Assembly: GCF_000425825.1 (NCBI RefSeq)
Contig: NZ_KE384460.1
Coordinates: 334,779-398,778 of the forward strand
Direction of reading: 5' to 3'
Source: Jeotgalicoccus marinus DSM 19772
GTDB lineage: Bacteria > Bacillota > Bacilli > Staphylococcales > Salinicoccaceae
Length of the DNA: 64,000 nt
The position numbers were made by a program, and so were the translations under genes. The notes under the pieces are model-generated. The model ran no database searches. It saw nothing but the letters and a program-made list of their open reading frames with translations, and had not been told where the DNA came from. Of this stretch, positions 9,934-18,511 are shown one piece after another. How positions within the stretch are numbered: the stretch's first letter is position 1; every line of letters begins with the position of its first letter.

Positions 9934-11493
9934 GTGGACTTAATGAACATTCTCTTCATCCTAATTGGTATTATTCTAGGTGTTGTTATCGGATATTTTA
10001 TTGTCAATAACATGTTGACTAAAAAGCAGCAACAAGCGAGAACATCAGCTGATCATATAATTTCAGAAGCAGAGAAAGAAGCTGACAATCTCAAGAAAGA
10101 AAAGCTGCTCGAAGCGAAGGAAGAAAACCAAAATCTGAAGGAAGCTTTCGATGATGATATGAATCGTCAACGCGCAGAGATGAAAGCATATGAAAACAGA
10201 TTAATTCAACGAGAATCATCCTTAGATCGTAAAAGCGAAACGCTAGATAAGAAAGATGACTCGTTGGAACAAAAAGAAGCTAAAATTGAAGAAAAACAGC
10301 AGATGGTAGATGCCAAGGATGACGAGATTAATGAAAAAATTAGTCAACAAGAAACAGAATTATCCCGCATCTCCGGACTGACTCGTGATGAAGCGCGAGA
10401 AGAGTTGTTCTCTCAAGTAGAACAAGAACTGTCACATGATATGGCTGTAATGGTAAAAGAAAAGAAAGAAGCAATGACCCGCGATGTAGAAAAAGAAGCG
10501 CGTGAACTGCTTGCCCTAACGGCACAGCGTTACGCAGCAGAATATACAAGCGAGTCCACAGTGTCGGTAGTCAACCTACCAAATGATGAGATGAAAGGTC
10601 GCATCATCGGCCGTGAAGGTCGTAACATTAGAACACTTGAAACGCTGACTGGTGTCGATCTCATCATCGATGATACGCCAGAAGCGGTAATCTTATCAGG
10701 CTTTGATCCGATTCGTCGTCAAATTGCGAAAAGTGCCCTAGAAGCACTTGTAGAAGATGGCCGAATTCACCCAGGACGCATCGAAGAAATGGTTGATAAA
10801 TCCCGTCGCAATATGGAAACTGAAATTCGCGACGCAGGTGAAGCTGCTGCATTTGAACTCGACATTCATAACTTACATCCAGAACTTTCTAAGCATTTAG
10901 GTAAGATGAAATATCGTCTAAGCTACGGACAAAACGTCCTCAAGCACTCAGTAGAAGTTGGATATCTTGCAGGTATCCTAGCAGCAGAACTCGGCGAAAA
11001 CGTTGCACTCGCACGCCGTGCTGGACTACTTCATGATATCGGTAAATCCATCGACCATGAACTAGAAGGATCACACGTTGAAATCGGTGCTGAACTTGCT
11101 AAACGTTACAAGGAAAAAGACACAGTTATCAACGCAATTGAATCACACCACGGTGATGCTGAACCAACAAGCGTCATTTCAATCCTTGTTGCAGCGGCAG
11201 ACGCCTTATCAGCTGCTCGTCCAGGTGCAAGACGCGAAACACTCGAGAACTATGTGAAACGTTTAGAGAAACTCGAGCATATAGCAGAAAGCTATGAAGG
11301 CGTTGAAAAAACCTTTGCAATTCAGGCCGGACGCGAAATTCGTGTCATGGTAAGTCCTGAAAATATCGATGACCTTAAAGCCCATCGATTAGCAAGAGAC
11401 ATTAAAAAACAAGTAGAAGATGAACTACAATATCCAGGACACATAAAAGTGACAGTTGTCCGTGAGATGAGGGCCATAGAATACGCAAAATAG
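9934..11493 (+). CDS. rny: Ribonuclease Y
   Basis: A membrane-anchored endoribonuclease that starts bulk mRNA decay. An N-terminal hydrophobic helix (about residues 5-25) leads into a long charged coiled coil (about 30-200). A KH domain follows ([15 protein letters not shown]), then an HD domain with [12 protein letters not shown] metal ligands. The GTG at 9934 is chosen because GGGAGGTG at 9920-9927 is the ribosome-binding site; an ATG at 9943 aligns with the S. aureus N-terminus but is too far from it. ymdB follows, as in most Bacillota, though a NERD gene is inserted here. Confidence 0.96.
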   Translation: MDLMNILFILIGIILGVVIGYFIVNNMLTKKQQQARTSADHIISEAEKEADNLKKEKLLEAKEENQNLKEAFDDDMNRQRAEMKAYENRLIQRESSLDRKSETLDKKDDSLEQKEAKIEEKQQMVDAKDDEINEKISQQETELSRISGLTRDEAREELFSQVEQELSHDMAVMVKEKKEAMTRDVEKEARELLALTAQRYAAEYTSESTVSVVNLPNDEMKGRIIGREGRNIRTLETLTGVDLIIDDTPEAVILSGFDPIRRQIAKSALEALVEDGRIHPGRIEEMVDKSRRNMETEIRDAGEAAAFELDIHNLHPELSKHLGKMKYRLSYGQNVLKHSVEVGYLAGILAAELGENVALARRAGLLHDIGKSIDHELEGSHVEIGAELAKRYKEKDTVINAIESHHGDAEPTSVISILVAAADALSAARPGARRETLENYVKRLEKLEHIAESYEGVEKTFAIQAGREIRVMVSPENIDDLKAHRLARDIKKQVEDELQYPGHIKVTVVREMRAIEYAK

Positions 11494-11502
11494 TATTTAA
11501 TG

Positions 11503-11539
11503 AATCCCCTAGACTAATTCCTAGTCTAGGGGATTTTTG
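11503..11539 (+). terminator. rny terminator
   Basis: A perfect 14-bp stem (11503-11516 with 11522-11535, AATCCCCTAGACTA and its complement) with a 5-nt loop is followed by a T run. Confidence 0.9.
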
Positions 11540-11672
11540 TATGGTGCTTTTTACCATTTCTCAAATGAGTACTTACAATTTTGCCATTATTGTATTTGTG
11601 AGGGACTTTAGCTGAAAAACTATATTTTCCATGTATAAATAGAATTGAGGGAATACATAAATTGGAGGAAAA

Positions 11673-12653
11673 ATGTTCTTAAATCATCGTAAGCAACCAT
11701 TCGAGCTTTTACATTATACCGCCTTAGGAAAACGTCGAGCCTTGACAGAAAAAGAACAAACCGCCTTAAGAGCTAGTCATAAGGGCTTTATCGGAGAAAA
11801 GAATTACGATTTGATTTTGGATGAAACCGGCCATAGAAATATGCATATATTTCGTGATGTCTTTCTGAAAATCGGTAAAAGTTATACCCAGTTTGATAGC
11901 ATCATCATCGCTGAAGATAGAATATCCCTCAATGAAATCAAAAACTACAGCGGTGAATATAGATTTGAAAATGGTAACTGGTATCGAAATCACCAGCAGA
12001 TGAGTGATAATCCTTTTGTTCAAACAATGCGAGCAAAAAACAAACTTCAGCGCCTAATGACAGAGAACAACATTCAATACATTGTTGAGTCAGCCACTGT
12101 CTTTGTGAATGATGATTTTAGGTTGATTAGTGACGACGATAAAATTTGGAAGACCACCGTGTTAAGAAATTATCTTAGGACATACTTTTTAAGTCGGGGG
12201 AGTAGTTTTGTAGGAAATCGTACAAAGCAGGCAGCTGAAATAATTAAAAATGCCATGGTCGAAAATCCCTATTTGCCAAATGCTGTAGATATAAAGACGT
12301 TGAAGCTGGGTCTTTATTGTGGGGTTTGTGGGCACTTTGATTTGGAGAAGGGTCAATTCCATTTTTTGTGTGCAAATTGCGGGACGAAGGAGAGTAATAG
12401 TACCCACGTTTTACGTACCTTTAGCGATTTTAAATTCCTCTTCCCTGATGAAAAAATGACTAAGAGGAAGGTGCTGCAGCTGGCGGATCATCAGTTGTCC
12501 GATACTACCATTAAACGTTATTTAGCAAAATTTTGTACTAGAGATACAAGTGTGAAAACTGCTTGTTATAAATTTAAATTTTATGATTTTGAAGAAGCTA
12601 TGACGACGATAAAGGACATAAGATATAAAGATTGGGTGAAAATTGTTGAATGA
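11673..12653 (+). CDS. NERD-domain protein with C-terminal zinc finger
   Basis: A 326-residue protein. Residues ~35-125 form a nuclease-related (NERD) domain: GFIGEKNYDLIL, then FDSIIIAEDRISLNEIKNYSG, where the D...E.K pattern resembles restriction-nuclease-like folds. Around residues 215-240 two CxxC pairs (CGVCG and CANCG) form a probable zinc ribbon. A basic C-terminal region follows. The role is unknown; NERD proteins have been proposed to process DNA or RNA. The gene is separate from its neighbours (terminator before, repeat array after) and is not part of the usual rny-ymdB order, so it may be an insertion. TTGGAGG precedes the ATG. Confidence 0.75.
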   Translation: MFLNHRKQPFELLHYTALGKRRALTEKEQTALRASHKGFIGEKNYDLILDETGHRNMHIFRDVFLKIGKSYTQFDSIIIAEDRISLNEIKNYSGEYRFENGNWYRNHQQMSDNPFVQTMRAKNKLQRLMTENNIQYIVESATVFVNDDFRLISDDDKIWKTTVLRNYLRTYFLSRGSSFVGNRTKQAAEIIKNAMVENPYLPNAVDIKTLKLGLYCGVCGHFDLEKGQFHFLCANCGTKESNSTHVLRTFSDFKFLFPDEKMTKRKVLQLADHQLSDTTIKRYLAKFCTRDTSVKTACYKFKFYDFEEAMTTIKDIRYKDWVKIVE

Positions 12654-12670
12654 TGGAGGTAGTTTGTCTT

Positions 12671-12868
12671 TATCGGCTCTCTGTGAAACTGACAGCGGCC
12701 CGCTAGGGATTTATCGGCTCGCTGTGAAACTGACAGCGGTCCGCTAGGGATTTATCGGCTCGGTGTGAAACTGACAGCGGCCCGCTAGCGATTTAACGGC
12801 TCGCTGTGAAACTGACAGCGGTCCGCTAGGGATTTATCGGCTCGCTGTGGAACTGACAGCGGTCCGCA
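12671..12868 (+). repeat. Array of five 41-bp hairpin-forming tandem repeats
   Basis: Units begin at 12671, 12712, 12753, 12794 and 12835 with an exact 41-base period; the fifth is truncated. Units differ by only one to a few bases. Each holds an inverted repeat CGCTGT-gaaactg-ACAGCG, flanked by a further CGG/CCG pair. The units are more GC-rich than the surroundings. This array fills the 303-base gene-free gap between the NERD gene and ymdB. No spacers are present, so it is not a CRISPR. Confidence 0.9.
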
Positions 12869-12899
12869 AGAGTTGTATCGCACTGTTCTATCCCAAACA

Positions 12900-12929
12900 T
12901 CGACACAGAAATCAGAAATCATGTATAAT
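12900..12929 (+). promoter_or_regulatory. ymdB promoter
   Basis: TCGACA (12900-12905) and a perfect TATAAT (12924-12929) are spaced by 18 bases, directly downstream of the repeat array. Confidence 0.7.
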
Positions 12930-12956
12930 ACTAGCAGTAGATAGGGTGGTTTTGAT

Positions 12957-13715
12957 ATGAGAATATTATTTATCGGAGATGTGGTCGGAAAAGTTGGCCG
13001 CCGCATGTTAAAAAATTATTTACCTGGGTTAAAAAAAGAACACGGCGCGCATTTCACGATTGTGAATGGTGAGAATGCTGCACACGGTAAGGGGATTACC
13101 GAGCGAACGTATAAGGAAATACTAAGTGCGGGTGCGGATTTTATCACGCTAGGGAATCATGCTTTCGCTAAACGTGAGGTATACGATCTCCTCAATACAG
13201 ATGTGAAAATGGTAAGGCCGGCAAATTTCCCAGAAGGTACACCGGGTAAGGGGGCCAAAGTGGTCAACATCAATGGTAAGAAGCTGTTGATCGTTAATCT
13301 TCAGGCGCGTAGTTTCCTTGAGCCAATTGAAAATCCTTTTAAAGTTATCGATAAAATTCTTGATAGTCATGAATACGATCAAGCTTTCGTCGACTTCCAC
13401 AGCGAAACGACGTCGGAGTCAATCGCCATGGGTTATTATTTAGATGGTCGGGTGAATGCTGTCGTTGGTACGCATACCCATGTGCAAACGAATGATGCGA
13501 CCCGATTAGAAAATGGGACAGTTTACATAACGGACGTTGGTATGACTGGCTTTAAGGATGGCATTCTTGGTATTAGAAAAGATGAAGTCATCAGAAGGTT
13601 CATAACAAATTTACCTGAAAGACATGTGGTACCTGATGAAGGAAAAGGTGTCATTAGTGGCGTCATTATCGACACAGATCAAAAATCAATTAAAAATTTC
13701 AAAGTAGAAGAATAA
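12957..13715 (+). CDS. ymdB: YmdB-family metallophosphoesterase
   Basis: A 252-residue member of the YmdB/TIGR00282 calcineurin-like phosphoesterases, with phosphodiesterase activity in B. subtilis YmdB. The metal ligands are visible: D8, E39 and N40 in NGENAAHGKG, the GNHAF segment, DFHSETTSE and the GTHTHVQT histidines. B. subtilis YmdB influences multicellular behaviour and global gene expression; the role here is inferred. Normally adjacent to rny, it is separated here by the NERD gene and the repeat array. Confidence 0.93.
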   Translation: MRILFIGDVVGKVGRRMLKNYLPGLKKEHGAHFTIVNGENAAHGKGITERTYKEILSAGADFITLGNHAFAKREVYDLLNTDVKMVRPANFPEGTPGKGAKVVNINGKKLLIVNLQARSFLEPIENPFKVIDKILDSHEYDQAFVDFHSETTSESIAMGYYLDGRVNAVVGTHTHVQTNDATRLENGTVYITDVGMTGFKDGILGIRKDEVIRRFITNLPERHVVPDEGKGVISGVIIDTDQKSIKNFKVEE

Positions 13716-13724
13716 CTATGAAGG

Positions 13725-13755
13725 GTTCAGTTCAAATATAAACTGAACTCTTTTT
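13725..13755 (+). terminator. ymdB terminator
   Basis: GTTCAGTT (13725-13732) pairs with AACTGAAC (13741-13748), followed by a T-rich run. Confidence 0.8.
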
Positions 13756-13862
13756 CTTTATTCCAATCAAATTTAGTGAAAATTTTGTCTGTTTTATGGC
13801 ATAATATAATTAATTCGGTTTTCGAAATAAGTAAGTGGGATTGAAACAAGGGGTGCATGTGT

Positions 13863-15584
13863 ATGTTAACTGTCTACCGTTATGCAACGAAATATAAATG
13901 GCTGATTGTATTTGCTTTAGTGTTTATGTTTATTGAACTGATTGTTGAATTAATTCAGCCACTGTTTATTCAGCAAGTCATCGACCAGGGGATACTTGCC
14001 AATGATTTAGATAACGTCATATTTTATTTAATTGTGATGTTTGCAGTATCGCTGATTGCATTTATATCCGGGATTCTGAATACATATTTCACTAGTCATT
14101 TAACCAATATGTTTGGTTATGATTTAAGAATGGCAATTTTTACTAGAGTCCAGCACTTTACTTTAGCAACATTCTCGAAATTTCCAACTTCAAGCTTGAT
14201 TACACGACTCACACAAGATGTCCTTCAAACAGAAATGCTCTTGTACATGAGTTTACGTATATTACTTAGGGCACCACTGCTCGTTATTGGTTCCTTGGTC
14301 ATGTCATTTGTAGTCAATCCGACACTTGGTTTTTATCTATCAATTCTAACGCCAGTCCTTGCGGTATTCTTATTCATTACTGCGAGAAAAGGGGCAAAAG
14401 TATTTTTAAGAGTGCAGCACTGGCTTGATAGAATTAACCGTTTTATTCAGCAAAATTTAGAAGCTGTTAGGCTGATAAAAGCCAACGACAGAGGGAAATT
14501 CGAAGCAAATAAATTCGCCAAGGTCGCAACCAAGTTAAAGACAGACACGACTTATGCTTTACGATTGATGGAATCGATATTACCGGTCTTACTTTTAATC
14601 ATGAACGGCAGTTTACTACTGGTCTTATGGGTGGCATCTGACATTCTACAAGATAACGCTGTTGCTGTCGGTGAGATTGTAGCCATCATTAACTACGCCT
14701 TAAGAATGCAGGGTGGATTCTCAATGTTTGCCTTTTTAATTATCGCGACATCTCGTGCTAAGGCGTCAAGTGACAGAATAAGTGAAGTCCTTCATTCACC
14801 AATTTCAATAGATGGAGAACAGACGTATAAAGAGAGTGAAGAAGAAGGTTACGTTAAGTTTGAAAATGTATCATTCAAATATCCAAACGCCTCGCGATAT
14901 GTACTTAAGAACATATCATTTGAAATATACGACAACGAAAACTTTGTCATCATGGGCGGAACAGGTTCAGGTAAGTCCACTTTGATTAGCTTGATTCCAA
15001 ATATGTATGACCCGACAGATGGGAAAGTCTATGTCAATGATAAAGAAATCAGGGAATGGGAAACTGCGGACTTAAGGCAAACAATCGGTTATGTGCCGCA
15101 GAGATCTATGTTATTTACAGGTAGCATCTACGATAATCTCCTTTGGGGTAACATAAAGGCTGAAGAAGAAGAGGTCATGACTTCTTCAGAGAAAGCTCAA
15201 ATTCACGATAATATAATGAGCTTTGATGATAACTACGATACGCCAGTGGGTCAGATGGGTGTCACTTTATCAGGGGGGCAAAAACAAAGACTCTCTATTG
15301 CACGTGCCTTGGTAAGAAAGCCGGCTATTTTAATTTTAGATGACTCAACATCAGCACTTGATATTAAGACAGAAAACAACTTGTGGGATGCCTTAAAAGA
15401 TGAAAATGTGACGCGAATCGTCATCACCCAAAAGATTTCTACAGCCAAAAATGCTGACCGTATTTTACTTTTAGATGACGGTGAAATTGCGGGGCTAGGT
15501 ACACACGAGGAACTGTTAAAATCGTCACCGCTCTACGGAAAGATCAACGAGTCACAGATGAAAGGGGGGCACATCGATGAGTAA
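13863..15584 (+). CDS. ABC exporter half-transporter, degenerate-site subunit
   Basis: A 573-residue TMD-NBD fusion of the heterodimeric multidrug/lipid exporter type (YfiB-like). Six membrane helices occupy residues ~15-310. The nucleotide domain has Walker A GGTGSGKS and a canonical LSGGQKQR signature, but its Walker B reads ILILDDSTS with Asp in place of the catalytic Glu. That marks the subunit holding the non-hydrolytic site in heterodimeric exporters. The ATG at 13863 is chosen because GGGG at 13850-13853 is too close to the ATG at 13857. A TATAAT at 13805-13810 may be its -10. The next gene overlaps by 8 bases. The substrate is unknown. Confidence 0.88.
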   Translation: MLTVYRYATKYKWLIVFALVFMFIELIVELIQPLFIQQVIDQGILANDLDNVIFYLIVMFAVSLIAFISGILNTYFTSHLTNMFGYDLRMAIFTRVQHFTLATFSKFPTSSLITRLTQDVLQTEMLLYMSLRILLRAPLLVIGSLVMSFVVNPTLGFYLSILTPVLAVFLFITARKGAKVFLRVQHWLDRINRFIQQNLEAVRLIKANDRGKFEANKFAKVATKLKTDTTYALRLMESILPVLLLIMNGSLLLVLWVASDILQDNAVAVGEIVAIINYALRMQGGFSMFAFLIIATSRAKASSDRISEVLHSPISIDGEQTYKESEEEGYVKFENVSFKYPNASRYVLKNISFEIYDNENFVIMGGTGSGKSTLISLIPNMYDPTDGKVYVNDKEIREWETADLRQTIGYVPQRSMLFTGSIYDNLLWGNIKAEEEEVMTSSEKAQIHDNIMSFDDNYDTPVGQMGVTLSGGQKQRLSIARALVRKPAILILDDSTSALDIKTENNLWDALKDENVTRIVITQKISTAKNADRILLLDDGEIAGLGTHEELLKSSPLYGKINESQMKGGHIDE

Positions 15585-17388
15585 TTTTTTCAACAAGCCT
15601 TTTGGTCATGAACCTGTCTTAAAGAAGGAAGATATTGGTTCAAAACAGAAGCGTACGAGGGCAGATAATATGGGGCAGACGCTCCTGAGAATCTGGCAGT
15701 TCATGAGAGGTGAAAGAAAGTTATTATACCTCATCATACTACTCGTCGTTGTGACCAGTCTTTTAAGCATCGTTGGTCCATTTTTAGTTGGCCGTATTGT
15801 TGACTTTTATTTTATACCGAGAGAATTCGATGGGCTATTTAGAGTATTAATTATACTTTTAGCTTCCTATATCTTACTGTCATTAACAACATTTATTCAG
15901 GCCTACCTAATGGTCGGCTTATCACAAAGAACAATCTATAACTTAAGACAACATTTATTTGATCATATGCAGGAATTACCAGTCACTTTTTTCGATAATC
16001 GCCAACACGGGGAATTGATGAGTCGGATGACAAACGATATTGAAACCTTGTCTCAAACAATGAACTCTTCATTTATTCAATTTACGACAAGTATTGTGAC
16101 CTTGCTCGGCACGTTTTCGGTAATGTTGTACCTAAGTCCAATTATGACATTTCTAACGGCATTAATTATTCCTTTACTTATCATTGGTGTCCGCTATATT
16201 ACAAATCGTACAGGTCCGATTTTTAAAATGAGACAGAGACGTACGGGGGAACTTAATGGATATATAGAAGAAATTGTCTCTGGTCAAGAAATCGTTAAAG
16301 TATTCTCTCAAGAAAAACGAGCGATTGATAACTTTGAAGAAAAAGCGAGAAATTTAAGAGAAGTTACTTTCTGGGCAAACTTGTACTCTGGCTTTATACC
16401 GAAAATAATGAATATGTTAAATAACTTATCCTTTACTATAGTTGCAGGTGCTGGAGGCATTCTTGCACTGACGACAAACGGTATCGTTACTGTTGGTACT
16501 ATTGTTGTCTTCGCTGAATATGCGAGACAGTTTACAAGACCGCTCGCTGACCTATCCAACCAACTCAACCAGGTACTATCCGCCATTGCCGGTGCTGAAA
16601 GGGTCTTTCAGATTATAGATACGCCAAAAGAAAAGGATAATGGAACGATTGAAAATTTACAAATTGAAGGAAATATAGAATTTAAGAATGTCACATTCTC
16701 ATATTTAAAAGAACAAAAATCACCAACTATAAAGGATCTATCGTTTTCAATTCAGTCTGGTGAATCAGTTGCTTTAATTGGTGCTACTGGAGCAGGGAAG
16801 ACGACGATTATGCAGTTACTGGCCCGTTTCTATGAGACAGATAACGGGGAAATTTTAATCGACGGTAGAAATGTTAAAGACTATAAACGGCATGCCATAC
16901 GCTCACGTACCGCATTTGTCTTACAAGATCCTTATCTTTTTGAGGCAACAATCAGAGAAAATATTCGCTATGGACGCTTAGATGCAACAGATGAGGAAGT
17001 CATAGAAGCTGCTAAGACCGCCAATGCACACGACTTCATTATCTCGCTTGATAACGGATATGATACTGTACTTGATTCGGATGATGGTGTTGTTTCAGAA
17101 GGACAAAAGCAGCTGATATCTATTGCGCGGGCTTTAATTACCGATCCTGCAATCCTATTATTAGATGAGGCAACATCTTCAATTGATACGATTACAGAGC
17201 TTAAAATCCAAGAATCACTTGAGCGGCTGATGAAAGGGCGAACTAGTATTATTATTGCTCATAGACTCAATACTATAAAAGCAGTCGACCGAATCTTTGT
17301 ACTTGAACACGGTAAAATGCTTGAATCGGGTACTGAAAAAGCCTTGCTCGAAAAGAAAGGAAAATATTACGATATGGTGAATCAGTAA
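15577..17388 (+). CDS. ABC exporter half-transporter, catalytic-site subunit
   Basis: A 603-residue TMD-NBD protein of the YfiC/LmrD type, translationally coupled to the previous gene. An N-terminal cytosolic extension (~45 residues) precedes six membrane helices (about 50-340). The NBD has Walker A GATGAGKT and a normal Walker B with catalytic Glu (ILLLDEATS), but its signature is VSEGQKQL instead of LSGGQ. Together with the partner's Walker B change, this gives one consensus and one degenerate ATP site. The pair stands where S. aureus has an oxidoreductase pair and miaB. The exported substrate cannot be told from sequence. Confidence 0.88.
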   Translation: MSNFFNKPFGHEPVLKKEDIGSKQKRTRADNMGQTLLRIWQFMRGERKLLYLIILLVVVTSLLSIVGPFLVGRIVDFYFIPREFDGLFRVLIILLASYILLSLTTFIQAYLMVGLSQRTIYNLRQHLFDHMQELPVTFFDNRQHGELMSRMTNDIETLSQTMNSSFIQFTTSIVTLLGTFSVMLYLSPIMTFLTALIIPLLIIGVRYITNRTGPIFKMRQRRTGELNGYIEEIVSGQEIVKVFSQEKRAIDNFEEKARNLREVTFWANLYSGFIPKIMNMLNNLSFTIVAGAGGILALTTNGIVTVGTIVVFAEYARQFTRPLADLSNQLNQVLSAIAGAERVFQIIDTPKEKDNGTIENLQIEGNIEFKNVTFSYLKEQKSPTIKDLSFSIQSGESVALIGATGAGKTTIMQLLARFYETDNGEILIDGRNVKDYKRHAIRSRTAFVLQDPYLFEATIRENIRYGRLDATDEEVIEAAKTANAHDFIISLDNGYDTVLDSDDGVVSEGQKQLISIARALITDPAILLLDEATSSIDTITELKIQESLERLMKGRTSIIIAHRLNTIKAVDRIFVLEHGKMLESGTEKALLEKKGKYYDMVNQ

Positions 17389-17404
17389 GTTCATGAGATT
17401 TACA

Positions 17405-17433
17405 TTTAATTCGTGTAAGGATTCATATATAAT
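17405..17433 (+). promoter_or_regulatory. Possible ricA promoter
   Basis: A perfect TATAAT at 17428-17433 with a weak TTTAAT at 17405-17410, spacing 17. Confidence 0.4.
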
Positions 17434-17465
17434 GGTGATATATAAACTTAAAGGTGGAACGTTTC

Positions 17466-17900
17466 ATGTATACTAAGGAACAAATTATAGAAGAAGCAAA
17501 AAAGCTCGGTAAGATGATGGCTGAAACCGAGCAGGTTGAGTTTTTCCAAAAGGCAGAAGCTAAAATTCATGAAAACCAGGAAATTCGTGAAAAGATGGCA
17601 AGCTTAAAGAGCCTTCAGCAACAAGCCGTTAACTTCCAAAACTACGGTAAGGAACGCGCTTATAAGATGACTGAAGAAAAGCTCGCAAAAATTGAAGAAG
17701 AGTTAAACGACATGCCATTAGTCGAACAATTCCAAGCATCCCAAGCGGGTGTCAATGAACTATTACAAATGGTGTCTCACGCGATCAGCTCAACTGTTAC
17801 TCAAGAAGTGATTGAAAGAACGGGTGGAGATGTGCTCCAAGGTGAAACTGGAGCTGCTGTTAGAAACAGACCGAACCAAAACAAAGATCAATTTAAATAA
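17466..17900 (+). CDS. ricA: RicA (YmcA), YlbF/YmcA-family regulator
   Basis: A 144-residue helical protein of the com_ylbF family. In B. subtilis RicA (YmcA) with RicF and RicT forms an Fe-S-containing complex that binds RNase Y and steers mRNA maturation, biofilm formation and competence. The helical core (IREKMASLKSLQQQAVNFQNYGKERAY) and C-terminal amphipathic helix fit. The ATG at 17466 is chosen because AGGTGG at 17452-17457 is the Shine-Dalgarno. Position just before mutS is as in S. aureus and B. subtilis. Confidence 0.88.
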   Translation: MYTKEQIIEEAKKLGKMMAETEQVEFFQKAEAKIHENQEIREKMASLKSLQQQAVNFQNYGKERAYKMTEEKLAKIEEELNDMPLVEQFQASQAGVNELLQMVSHAISSTVTQEVIERTGGDVLQGETGAAVRNRPNQNKDQFK

Positions 17901-17909
17901 GCAATTTTT

Positions 17910-17947
17910 AAAGCCGATAACCAACTGATGTTGATTACGGCTTTTTT
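17910..17947 (+). terminator. ricA terminator
   Basis: AAAGCCG (17910-17916) pairs with CGGCTTT (17938-17944), with an inner CAAC/GTTG pairing, followed by TTTTT. Confidence 0.8.
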
Positions 17948-17970
17948 CTTAAAAAAAGGGGGATTTATAA

Positions 17971-18459
17971 ATGAATAAACTGACGAGAAATTTAACCTTA
18001 ACTTCTGTTTTTGTTGCTTTAAATGTGGTCTTAGGTGTATTTATAACAATACCACTCGGTGTAATTAGAGCCGCACCAATGCAACATTTAATTAACGTAC
18101 TCGGGGCAGTATTCACAGGTCCATGGGTCATCGTTCAAGCCTTCGTGTCCTCGACAATTCGAGTACTCTTAGGTACAGGCACAATATTTGCTTATCCCGG
18201 ATCTATGATCGGTGCTTTATTGGCATACCTATTATATCGATATACTAAAAAATTGGCACCGACTGCCTTAGGTGAAGTGCTTGGAACAGGTATCATTGGG
18301 GCTCTAAGTCTGTATCCTTTGATGTTGATATTAGACCTCGACACTAATGTATATGCCGTTATTGCACTTGCATTTTTAGTGTCGAGTGCGATCGGTGCAA
18401 CGGTGTCTTATTTTATCTTAAAAGCGCTCGAAAAGCGTGGAGTTTTAAACCGACTTTAA
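17971..18459 (+). CDS. thiW: ThiW-like ECF transporter substrate-binding (S) component
   Basis: A 162-residue protein of about five hydrophobic helices. It contains the conserved run RAAPMQHLINVLGAVFTGP and the segment FAYPGSMIGALLAYLLY, which match ThiW. ThiW subunits bind a thiazole or related thiamine precursor and use a shared EcfA/A'/T module encoded elsewhere. No TPP riboswitch is visible in the 70 bases upstream, which are mostly the ricA terminator, so thiamine control is not evident. It is an insertion between ricA and mutS relative to S. aureus. Confidence 0.75.
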   Translation: MNKLTRNLTLTSVFVALNVVLGVFITIPLGVIRAAPMQHLINVLGAVFTGPWVIVQAFVSSTIRVLLGTGTIFAYPGSMIGALLAYLLYRYTKKLAPTALGEVLGTGIIGALSLYPLMLILDLDTNVYAVIALAFLVSSAIGATVSYFILKALEKRGVLNRL

Positions 18460-18478
18460 ATGCTTCACATGTTATAAT
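18450..18478 (+). promoter_or_regulatory. mutSL promoter
   Basis: TATAAT (18473-18478) with CCGACT (18450-18455), spacing 17, just downstream of the ThiW gene end. Confidence 0.55.
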
Positions 18479-18511
18479 AATACGACAAGATTATCTTAGG
18501 AAGTGGAATAG

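Noticed and set aside
12671-12868. CRISPR array
   Set aside because: The units are contiguous with no variable spacers, and no cas genes are present.
12785-13006. Minus-strand open frame across the 41-bp repeat array and the ymdB start
   Set aside because: It overlaps the ymdB promoter and coding start, has no ribosome-binding site and arises from the repeats.
17900-17970. TPP riboswitch before thiW
   Set aside because: The 70-base gap is almost wholly the ricA terminator and lacks THI-box sequence.
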